A stretch of DNA of 64,000 bases from an uncultured Porphyromonadaceae bacterium (lineage in GTDB: Bacteria; Bacteroidota; Bacteroidia; Bacteroidales; Barnesiellaceae), in NCBI GenBank assembly GCA_900538555.1, contig UPYI01000012.1, positions 1 to 64,000 on the forward strand, written 5' to 3'. The position numbers and the translations under genes were made by a program. Within the stretch, counting starts at the first letter, position 1. The number at the start of each line of letters is the position of its first letter. Below, piece after piece: positions 45,425-52,877 of the stretch. The notes under the pieces were generated by a model. It was not told the DNA's origin and made no database searches. It saw nothing but the letters and a program-made list of their open reading frames with translations.

Positions 45425-46834
45425 ATGAAAAAGACTATAATCACACTATTTGCTGCCGCCGCTCTTTTCACGGCATGCGATGATTTTCTGAACGAACCGC
45501 TGAAAGGTCGGTTCGACACCGATAAGGTGTATTCAAACCCCGAGCAGGCACAGCTTGCCGTAAACGGGATCTATAACGGAGCCACCTACTTCATCAACTT
45601 GTGGAAATTCGGCGATGTAGCTTCCGACGATGCGATCAAAGGCGGTGCCGACGGCGACCAGAGCGACATCGAATACATCGACAATTTCACGGCTAACGCC
45701 GACAACGGTATGCTGTCCGAATTCTGGATGAATACCTACGAGGTGATCTCCCGTGCCAACAACGTAATAGAAGGTGTTTCGAATGCTTCGTTCGATCAGA
45801 CGACGAAAGACAAATACATTGCCGAAGCCAAATTCTTCCGGGCTTTGTCGTACTTCAATCTGGTAAACATCTTCGGCGAAGTGCCCTTGAAACTGAAACC
45901 GCAGACTCTGCCGGAAAATATCCACGTAGGGCTCTCTTCGGTCGAAAAGATCTATGAACAGATCGAACGCGACCTCTCGGATGCCGCACCCGCGCTCCGC
46001 GCCACCGATCCCGGACGTGCCACACAAGGTGCCGCCTACGGACTGCTGGCAAAAGCGCAACTGTATCAAGGCAAATACGAAGATGCACTCACTTCGATCC
46101 AATTGTTGGACGACCTTCATCTCTACGATCTGGAAGAAGAGTATGCCGACCTTTTCAAACTGGGTAACGAAAACAGCATCGAAAGCGTGTTCGCAATCTG
46201 TTTCCTTACCGGTGCAAACCCCGGTCTGGGTAATTCCCTGAACCAATACTTCGCACCCCAGAATGAGAGCGGATACTATTTCAATGCCCCGACCGACAGC
46301 TACGTAGCTTGCTTCAACGAAAAGACCGAAGAGGGAGAAGACGATCCTCGTCTCGATGCTTCGATCGGTCGCGACGGGAAACCGTGGTTGAACGACAATA
46401 CATTCAGTGCATCGTGGTCGTCTACCGGATATTTAGTGAAAAAACACAACCAGCCGCTCAGTGAAGTGCCCGCCGGTACGAAAGGCGACGGAGGTCTGTC
46501 GTACGTTTATCTGCGCTACGCCGACATCCTGCTGATGAAAGCCGAAGCGTTGAACGAATCGCATCATCCCGAATTGGCGAAGATCGAAGTAGACAAAGTA
46601 CGCGACCGTGCCGGACTGGCAGAAACCGCAGCCACCGACGAAGCCTCGCTGCGCACCGTCATCCGCAACGAACGCCGCAAGGAACTGGGATTTGAATTCC
46701 ACCGTTTCTTCGACCTGATGCGCTACGGGAAAGAGGCGGCACAAGCCGCTCTGGGCAGCGACCTGCCGTGGACTGACAAACGGTTCTACTTCCCGATTCC
46801 GCAATCGGAAATCGACGCGAACCAAGCCTTATAA
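45425..46834 (+). CDS. SusD/RagB-type glycan-binding lipoprotein
   Basis: A 469-residue lipoprotein (FTAC, C18 followed by DD, a surface-export-like signal). It has the SusD tetratricopeptide scaffold: DDFLNEPLKGRFDTDKVYSN, EAKFFRALSYFNLVNIFGEV, and the C-terminal RNERRKELGFEFHRFFDLMR. It forms the lid of the SusC channel and binds glycan. Its pairing with susC identifies the locus as a PUL. Confidence 0.98.
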   Translation: MKKTIITLFAAAALFTACDDFLNEPLKGRFDTDKVYSNPEQAQLAVNGIYNGATYFINLWKFGDVASDDAIKGGADGDQSDIEYIDNFTANADNGMLSEFWMNTYEVISRANNVIEGVSNASFDQTTKDKYIAEAKFFRALSYFNLVNIFGEVPLKLKPQTLPENIHVGLSSVEKIYEQIERDLSDAAPALRATDPGRATQGAAYGLLAKAQLYQGKYEDALTSIQLLDDLHLYDLEEEYADLFKLGNENSIESVFAICFLTGANPGLGNSLNQYFAPQNESGYYFNAPTDSYVACFNEKTEEGEDDPRLDASIGRDGKPWLNDNTFSASWSSTGYLVKKHNQPLSEVPAGTKGDGGLSYVYLRYADILLMKAEALNESHHPELAKIEVDKVRDRAGLAETAATDEASLRTVIRNERRKELGFEFHRFFDLMRYGKEAAQAALGSDLPWTDKRFYFPIPQSEIDANQAL

Positions 46835-46885
46835 AACAGATCTTTTTAAACAACCAATTATACTAACACTTTTAATTTTATTATT

Positions 46886-47965
46886 ATGAAAAATTTATTG
46901 AATTTCAAGTTCATTGCCATGATGTTGGCATGCTGCTTCACCTTGACGTTCGCAGCTTGTGACGACGACAACAAGAAAGATGATCCGGTAAACGTAGACA
47001 AAACGGAAATCGAAGCACTCCTCACCGAATGTACCGACCTGCTCGCTAATGCTACTACTGCCGATTATCCCCAAGAAGCTATCGACGAGTTCACAACGAA
47101 AGTTGCCGCTATTACCACGGCTTTGACAAGCGCTAAAACTCAAACAGTCGTAGACAACCTTCTGACTCAGTTGAAAGAAGCCAAGAAAGCTTTCGAAGCC
47201 GCTGCATTCGGTGCTATCCCCGAAGAAGCCAAATTGCTCGAATGGACATTCGATGAAGGCGAAGGCACTGCCCTCACTTCTACCGGTGTTCAGAAATGGG
47301 TTGCCAATTTCAGCACTGCTACCGAATTGTTCACTCAATACGGAGGCACAGCAGAAATGCCGACATTCACCGAAGGCAAGAGCGGTAAAGCTATCTATCT
47401 GAAAAACGGCGCATTCCTGCAAGTAACCGACTTCAATTCCAGCTTGCTCTTGGGCGACAAACTCTCTGTTTCGGTATGGGCTAAACCCGATGTAACCAAA
47501 GCTGGTAACTATATCGTTTCTATGGGCGACTGGCACAACTGGAAATTCCAAGTTCAAGACAACGGTAAACCGTTCTTCACCGTAGCTACCAACGAAGGTA
47601 TCGTAGACGCTGACAACGAAGGCGACCTCTCTTGCCCCGAAAACACTTGGACACACTTGGTAGTTTCGATGGACCTGCCCGCCGGAACCCTGTCGTTCTA
47701 TGTAAACGGCGAATTGACCAAAACTTGGGACAAATCCGGCAAACCGTCTCTGGGTACTGCACAAGTAGAAGCTGCTAAGAGCGACGTTACCGGCGAAGCA
47801 TATCCGTTCATGATCGGTGCTGCTTGCCCTGTGGCTGACGTTCTCTCTTGGGCTACCGGTATCAGCAGCTGGAACGGCTTCGACGGAACTCTCGACGAGT
47901 TGAAGATCTACAACATCGCTTTGAGCGAAGGTCAAGCTAAAAAATTGTACAACGACGAAAAATAA
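46886..47965 (+). CDS. Surface glycan-binding-type lipoprotein with LamG domain
   Basis: A 359-residue lipoprotein. C25 is followed by DDDNKKDD, the acidic run that directs lipoproteins to the cell surface in Bacteroidetes. Residues 40-110 form a helical, FIVAR-like spacer (TEIEALLTECTDLL, VVDNLLTQLKEAKKAFEAAA). Residues 118-355 are a LamG/concanavalin-A-like sandwich (ISVWAKP-type LSVSVWAKPDV, ENTWTHLVVSMD, FDGTLDELKIYN). The position after susD is where PULs keep a surface glycan-binding protein. The LamG resembles the one in the downstream gene. An intrinsic terminator follows. Confidence 0.88.
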   Translation: MKNLLNFKFIAMMLACCFTLTFAACDDDNKKDDPVNVDKTEIEALLTECTDLLANATTADYPQEAIDEFTTKVAAITTALTSAKTQTVVDNLLTQLKEAKKAFEAAAFGAIPEEAKLLEWTFDEGEGTALTSTGVQKWVANFSTATELFTQYGGTAEMPTFTEGKSGKAIYLKNGAFLQVTDFNSSLLLGDKLSVSVWAKPDVTKAGNYIVSMGDWHNWKFQVQDNGKPFFTVATNEGIVDADNEGDLSCPENTWTHLVVSMDLPAGTLSFYVNGELTKTWDKSGKPSLGTAQVEAAKSDVTGEAYPFMIGAACPVADVLSWATGISSWNGFDGTLDELKIYNIALSEGQAKKLYNDEK

Positions 47966-47987
47966 TCCCCTCGTCCCGATTAACCGA

Positions 47988-48041
47988 CCGGCGCTACTGA
48001 TGCGCCGGTACTAAACACAAAACGTGTGTGTCATAGCACAC
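47988..48041 (+). other. Two small hairpins before the intrinsic terminator
   Basis: CCGGCGC (47988-47994) pairs with GCGCCGG (48002-48008), and GTGTG (48026-48030) pairs with CACAC (48037-48041). With the terminator at 48047 they make three stem-loops in a row after the LamG gene. Confidence 0.5.
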
Positions 48042-48046
48042 CTTAA

Positions 48047-48091
48047 AGAGGGGATACATCCGTCAAAGATGTATCCCCTCTATTTTTTTTT
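48047..48091 (+). terminator. Intrinsic terminator just upstream of the 1032-residue PUL protein
   Basis: A perfect 14-bp stem (AGAGGGGATACATC at 48047-48060, GATGTATCCCCTCT at 48068-48081) with a 7-nt loop, followed by A and a run of about nine T. It ends only 20 nt before the next ATG, leaving no room for a promoter, so the downstream gene depends on read-through or on controlled termination. Confidence 0.85.
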
Positions 48092-48111
48092 CGCAACCAA
48101 TCTACAAGAAT

Positions 48112-51100
48112 ATGAAACAAGCCTATATGTTACTCGGCTGTATCGCGTTGCCGTTCGCCCTGTTTGCCGAACAAAAACCGATACAACGGATCGAGAAAAT
48201 GCCCGACATGCCGCAGCCCTATGAGATGCGCGACTGGAAAAGCGTGACCCGCTCGTACGACAATTTTGTCTTCGACACGCAAAAAAGCGGCGATTATCTG
48301 CCTCTCATCCAAGTACGGGAATCGGGACACAACTACACCGACGTCCCGCAAATCCGCCTCGACACGTATGTAGGCACCAATGCACACAACGATCAGGCTG
48401 AGGCGATAAACATCATGCCCGCCATCATCGGTGCGACATTAGTCGATATCGACAAATCGGCGCAGAACGGCCACAACTGGGTACGTTACGCCAAAGACTT
48501 TTTCAACAGACGCAACGGACAGAACGTCTACCTCAACAACTACTCCGCCGCATCGGGCGGCGACTGGTGGTACGACCTCATGCCCAATGTCTATTTCTAT
48601 CAACTGTACGACTTGTATCCGCAAATCGATCCCGATTTCGACGAACAGTTCGTTACCGTTGCCGACCGCTGGCTCGATGCCATTTACAAATTAGGCGGCA
48701 ACCCCAACTCTTGGACACTCCCCGACATCAATTATAGAGCCTTCAATCTGGCTACCGGCAAACCGTTGGTAAACCCGGCGGTAGAACCGGAATCAGCCGG
48801 AACGATAGCCTGGCTCCTGTTGCATGCTTACCGCAAGACAGGCGATGTAAAATACTATACCGGCGCACAACTGGCTATGGAAGCCTTGTGCAATTTCCCC
48901 GAAAATCCCTCGTACGAACTGCAACTGCCCTACGGCACACTGACTGCCGCTCGGATGAATGCCGAACTGAATTGCAACTACGACATCGACAAACTGCTGA
49001 ACTGGTGTTTCGACCGGGCACGTGTGCGCGGCTGGGGCGCGATCGTAGGCACATGGGGCGGATACGACGTATCCGGTCTGATCGGTGAAGCCAACGACCG
49101 GGGCAACGACTATGCTTTCGTCATGAACGGATTCCAGCAGGTAGCCGCTCTGGCACCTGTCGTAAAATACGACAAACGATATGCCCGTGCTCTCGGCAAA
49201 TGGATTCTGAATATCGCCAATGCCAGCCGGCTGTTCTATAACAACGTGCTTCCCGCCAACCTGCAAGAACCGAACAGTTGCGAATGGTCGGGACGATACG
49301 ACACGGAAAGCTGCCTGCCCTACGAATCTATGAAAGAGAAATGGAACGGTAACAGTCCCTACATCATGGGCGATGCCGTAAACGGGAAATGGGCGGCAAC
49401 CAATATCTCACTGTACAGCGGATCGAGCGTAGGTTATCTGGCTGCCGTCGTCGAAAAGAGCGATGTGGAGAAGATTCTGCAAATCGATGTGAACCGCACC
49501 GACTTCTATGCCGACAACGCATTCCCCACCTATCTCTACTACAATCCCTACGAAGAAGCGAAAAGCGTCAGCCTCGCTTTGCCCGACGGCGCTTACGACC
49601 TGTACGATGCCATCAGCGAACAGGTGATTGCCGCAAACGTATCGGGAAAGAACGCCATAACCATCCCTGCCGACGGGGTAGTATTAGTGAGCCTGCTTCC
49701 CGCCGGATGCGAACGCAAACCGGACGGACGCCTGCTTAAATCGGGCGACCGAATCATCGACTACCACTACGGGTACGACTTCACCTCTCCGATACGGGTC
49801 AAAGCGCTGACCGCCGACAAGACCCAGTTGCTCACAGGTGAAACCGTCACGTTTCGGTTGCTCACCGACAACACTCAATCCCCCGCTTACAGTTGGTCGA
49901 TAAACGGACAGACCGTCGCCGGAGCCGAGACTGCCCAATGGCAATGGACTGCCGAGGCGGAAGGCACTTACCTGATCGAAGCCACCGCAACGGAAAACGG
50001 AACGACCGTAAGCGAGTCCATACGCATCGAAGTATTCAACGAAATGTACGATGCCCCGGTCATCACAGGTATATCGGCAAACCGGACATTTCCGTTGTTT
50101 CCGAGCGAAACCGTGACCCTCACCCCTACGTTGCAAAGCACCGTCCCGAATGTATCTTACGAGTGGGAAGCCGCAAGCGGTACGCTCACTGCCGAAGGGA
50201 GCGATGCACAATGGCAGATTCCCGGCGAAGCGGGCATATACACCGTTCGCTGCACCGCCTCCAATTCATTCGGAAGCAATACCTTTTCGATCGACCTGTT
50301 GGTAAAAGAGAATAATCCCGACCCGATATTGCCCGTGATCTATTACCCGTTGGCTGGCAACACCAAAAACGCCGCAACAGCCGGAAAGTTCGATGCCATA
50401 CATGTCGGAGGCAGTTTCACGACCGACAGCCGGGGATTGGAAGACCAGGCGTTTTCCCTCACCGCCAACAGCCAGAAACTTTATACGGAAAACGATCCCG
50501 AACTCGGATTCAGCGATAAAATAGTCATTGCGGCATGGATTCGTCCGGAACGCAAAAACGGAGTGGAGCAATTTATCCTGTCGCACGGAAGTTGGGAGGA
50601 GCGTTACAAACTGTCGCTGACGCCCGATATGAAACTGCGCTGGACTGTCAAAACCTCGAACGGCGTAAAGGATGTGGACGACCCCTATCCTCTCCAAACA
50701 GGATTGTGGTACCACGTATCGGCAGCCTACACGGGCTACTCTATGGAACTGTATGTAAACGGGACATTGTTCGGATACGCCGCCCTCGACGGTACGCTCG
50801 GAGAAACAAGCAAAGGAATCAGCTACGGAGCCAAAGACCCGTCGAACACCGAATACAGTTTCGTGGGCAGACTGGATGAAATCCGCATCTATCACGACAA
50901 CCTCACCTATTTCGAACACCGCATCATGCCGCGCGTATTCGATCTGTCGTCGGCTTCGGTAGAAGAAAACCATGCCGGACAACCGGTATTCATCCGCCAC
51001 GACAACCGGCAGATCCAGATACGGTTCACCGGCGAACCGCTTACCCGAATAGAATTATATACCTTGCAAGGGCAACTCGTTCCGGTCGATTTTACATTGG

Positions 51101-51210
51101 ACGGCAACCAATATACGGCAGAGTTTCATCCCGCGGCGGGCGTTTACATTCTTGCCGTTTACGACCGGCAAGGTCACCGCACGGTACGCAAACTAAGCTA
51201 TGCCCGTTAA
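48112..51210 (+). CDS. Unassigned multidomain PUL protein, candidate new carbohydrate enzyme (long form)
   Basis: 1032 residues with a signal peptide (FALFAEQ). Residues 20-550 are homologous to the lipoprotein at 40584, with D151-W-W-Y-D155 then LMPN, G307-W-G with I311, W315-G-x-Y-D319-V-x-G-L, DYAF-MN, and TDFYA with YLYYNPYE. Two Ig/PKD-like domains follow (about 560-735: QLLTGETVTFRLLTDN, GEAGIYTVRCTASNSFG). A LamG domain spans about 745-925 (IVIAAWIRPE, FVGRLDEIRIYHD), and a C-terminal strand-rich tail (IELYTLQGQLVPVDF to the end) resembles a type IX secretion sorting domain. No family is recognised for the N-terminal half. Terminators bracket the gene. Confidence 0.85.
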   Translation: MKQAYMLLGCIALPFALFAEQKPIQRIEKMPDMPQPYEMRDWKSVTRSYDNFVFDTQKSGDYLPLIQVRESGHNYTDVPQIRLDTYVGTNAHNDQAEAINIMPAIIGATLVDIDKSAQNGHNWVRYAKDFFNRRNGQNVYLNNYSAASGGDWWYDLMPNVYFYQLYDLYPQIDPDFDEQFVTVADRWLDAIYKLGGNPNSWTLPDINYRAFNLATGKPLVNPAVEPESAGTIAWLLLHAYRKTGDVKYYTGAQLAMEALCNFPENPSYELQLPYGTLTAARMNAELNCNYDIDKLLNWCFDRARVRGWGAIVGTWGGYDVSGLIGEANDRGNDYAFVMNGFQQVAALAPVVKYDKRYARALGKWILNIANASRLFYNNVLPANLQEPNSCEWSGRYDTESCLPYESMKEKWNGNSPYIMGDAVNGKWAATNISLYSGSSVGYLAAVVEKSDVEKILQIDVNRTDFYADNAFPTYLYYNPYEEAKSVSLALPDGAYDLYDAISEQVIAANVSGKNAITIPADGVVLVSLLPAGCERKPDGRLLKSGDRIIDYHYGYDFTSPIRVKALTADKTQLLTGETVTFRLLTDNTQSPAYSWSINGQTVAGAETAQWQWTAEAEGTYLIEATATENGTTVSESIRIEVFNEMYDAPVITGISANRTFPLFPSETVTLTPTLQSTVPNVSYEWEAASGTLTAEGSDAQWQIPGEAGIYTVRCTASNSFGSNTFSIDLLVKENNPDPILPVIYYPLAGNTKNAATAGKFDAIHVGGSFTTDSRGLEDQAFSLTANSQKLYTENDPELGFSDKIVIAAWIRPERKNGVEQFILSHGSWEERYKLSLTPDMKLRWTVKTSNGVKDVDDPYPLQTGLWYHVSAAYTGYSMELYVNGTLFGYAALDGTLGETSKGISYGAKDPSNTEYSFVGRLDEIRIYHDNLTYFEHRIMPRVFDLSSASVEENHAGQPVFIRHDNRQIQIRFTGEPLTRIELYTLQGQLVPVDFTLDGNQYTAEFHPAAGVYILAVYDRQGHRTVRKLSYAR

Positions 51211-51254
51211 AAAAGATACGACATTCAAAAATCCGCACGTTTTCATACTTAAAT

Positions 51255-51302
51255 CCCCGGAGCATATCGGCTTGCCGTTTACGCTTCGGGGTAATTTTTT
51301 TT
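51255..51302 (+). terminator. Intrinsic terminator after the long PUL protein
   Basis: CCCCGGAGC (51255-51263) pairs with GCTTCGGGG (51283-51291, one G-T), with a smaller CGGC/GCCG pairing in the loop, then TAA and eight T. It ends the rightward PUL transcription unit. Confidence 0.8.
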
Positions 51303-51378
51303 CTACGGCGGATCAGCATCACGAATCCGACTACTTTAAAAGGTGTATATCAGAAGCTGCATTTCACACCTCTACTCG

Positions 51379-51903
51379 CTAATAATCCAAATATCCGTCG
51401 TCTTCCTCTTCGGGCAAATGCACGATGAATGTCGTTGCACCCATCGTCACCACATCGCCGTCGCGAAGCCGTATACGGTCGCGGTCTGCCAATATCTCGT
51501 GCCGTAAAAACGTGCCTGTGATACTCGGGAAATCCCGCAATACGCAGCTGACACCGCCTTGCTTGTCCTCTTTTACAGTCAGCACGCAATGCCGCCGGTC
51601 CATACTCATATCGCCGCTCACAATCGAAATTTCGACTTCCGTACCCGGAGAACGTCGTCCTACGGTATTCTCACCCAAGCGCAAAGGGAATTCCTGTCGC
51701 TCACAAAAACTATTCTCCAACACCGTAATCGAACCGTAAGGAGCATCCATCGTCCCGGCATTCTGACGATCCACCTCCGCCAATGTCATCACAAACCGTT
51801 TACGACATAGCGGACAGATGAACGAAACGCCGCAATCGGAACTGTAACGGGTATCATCGAACGTAAAACGATGCTCACACTTCGGGCAAATCACCTGTTT
51901 CAT
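51379..51903 (-). CDS. Zinc-ribbon plus FHA domain protein
   Basis: A 174-residue cytosolic protein. The N-terminus is a four-cysteine ribbon (C6, C9 in CPKC and C31, C34 in CPLC). Residues 65-165 form an FHA domain, with GENTVGRRSPG and the SMDRRHCVL segment corresponding to the phosphothreonine-binding loop (G-R and S-x-x-H-like pattern). FHA domains read phosphothreonine on partner proteins. No kinase is nearby, and its position between PUL genes gives no clear functional hint. It is 45 nt downstream of the GNAT gene on the same strand. Confidence 0.85.
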   Translation of the reverse strand: MKQVICPKCEHRFTFDDTRYSSDCGVSFICPLCRKRFVMTLAEVDRQNAGTMDAPYGSITVLENSFCERQEFPLRLGENTVGRRSPGTEVEISIVSGDMSMDRRHCVLTVKEDKQGGVSCVLRDFPSITGTFLRHEILADRDRIRLRDGDVVTMGATTFIVHLPEEEDDGYLDY

Positions 51904-51948
51904 TACTCTTACTATTTTGGAAGCGAAGATACGGCAATCCTGCCGAAT

Positions 51949-52446
51949 CTACAACTCCATGCCCATAATATAATCGTTCATATAATAGCCGTTGCCTATC
52001 GCAAAATCGCCTTCACGCACTTTACGCATCCCCATGTGTTCATAAAAATGCAACGCCCCGTTCTCGCGGTTCACATTCAGTTCCATGCGGCAAGGAGCGG
52101 GATGAACCGACCGGATATATTCCACTGCCGTCCGGAACAACTCGCCGCCCAAGTGCATTCGCTGGAACTCAGGCAACACATAGATCTTTTGGAGATGAAA
52201 CAGATCTTCTTCCTCGGGCTGCACCGACACATACCCGCACGGTACGCCGTCGCAATATGCAATGAAATAGACATGTCCCTCTTCTTCCATTTGCCGGCGA
52301 ATATTCTCCGGAGCATACATCCATTCCATCATATAGTCGATCTGCCCGGGCGAAAGAATTGCCCGATAGGTATGGGGAAACACCTCCGCCGCCATACGGT
52401 GGATCAATGCGCAATCTCCGATATCCGCTTTCCGTATATTCATCAT
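51949..52446 (-). CDS. GNAT-family N-acetyltransferase
   Basis: A 165-residue protein starting MMNIRKADIGDCALIHRMA. The fold pattern fits GNAT: strand-rich centre (HVYFIAYCDGVPCGYVSV), the acetyl-CoA loop QRMHLGGELFRTAVEY, and the late strand NRENGALHFYEHMGMRKV followed by FAIGNGYYMND. The substrate is unknown. Promoter-bearing repeats lie upstream (52469-52604), related to those of the HTCS gene. It is probably cotranscribed with the FHA gene. Confidence 0.9.
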   Translation of the reverse strand: MMNIRKADIGDCALIHRMAAEVFPHTYRAILSPGQIDYMMEWMYAPENIRRQMEEEGHVYFIAYCDGVPCGYVSVQPEEEDLFHLQKIYVLPEFQRMHLGGELFRTAVEYIRSVHPAPCRMELNVNRENGALHFYEHMGMRKVREGDFAIGNGYYMNDYIMGMEL

Positions 52447-52468
52447 TCGTATATCGTTTTAATAAATA

Positions 52469-52604
52469 CAAAAATAGTGAAAGGCGAGGGCAGAAGCAAA
52501 CGGGAAACAAAGTTTCACAAATTGATTCTGCCGAGCCGCATCCTATCTTATCCAAAGATAGACAAAGGAGAGAGCAAAAGCAAGTACACTCGCATTTTGC
52601 CGAG
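52469..52604 (-). repeat. Two diverged promoter-repeat units upstream of the GNAT gene
   Basis: Unit 1 has -7 TATTTTTG (plus-strand CAAAAATA at 52469-52476) and -33 CAAA at 52497-52500 (20-nt spacer), then GCAGAA (52490-52495) pairing with TTCTGC (52526-52531) and TGCCGAG at 52529. Unit 2 has -7 TATCTTTG (CAAAGATA at 52553-52560), -33-like CAAG at 52581, GCAAAA pairing with TTTTGC, and TGCCGAG at 52598. The units are 84 bp apart and resemble the 76-bp repeats at 37800. The rest of the gap to 52828 shows no gene. Confidence 0.65.
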
Positions 52605-52828
52605 CGGGAATATATTCGGAGTTATCCCCCAATATACATGAACCGGCAACAACAGTGCAAACACAGGAAAAAAATTAATCGGGAACCGCAGCCGATACAA
52701 AGTAAACGAAACCGGATTTACCGGCTCTCCCGCAGCGCGGATAGTAAACCCTATTGCCATAAAAGTAAAGATACGTGACACCCGATGAAAAAAGAAAAAT
52801 CCGTTTTCGTATTAAAAATTTATCTCTC

Positions 52829-52836
52829 TAACTTTA
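52829..52836 (+). promoter_or_regulatory. Weak -7 candidate of the GH38 gene
   Basis: TAACTTTA (one base off TAnnTTTG) lies 41 nt before the ATG at 52878, with TTCG about 19 nt upstream as a poor -33. It may need an activator. No copy of the PUL dyad is seen here. Confidence 0.35.
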
Positions 52837-52877
52837 TAAAAAATTATCACAAACACAACTTAATTTTAATCACAGAG

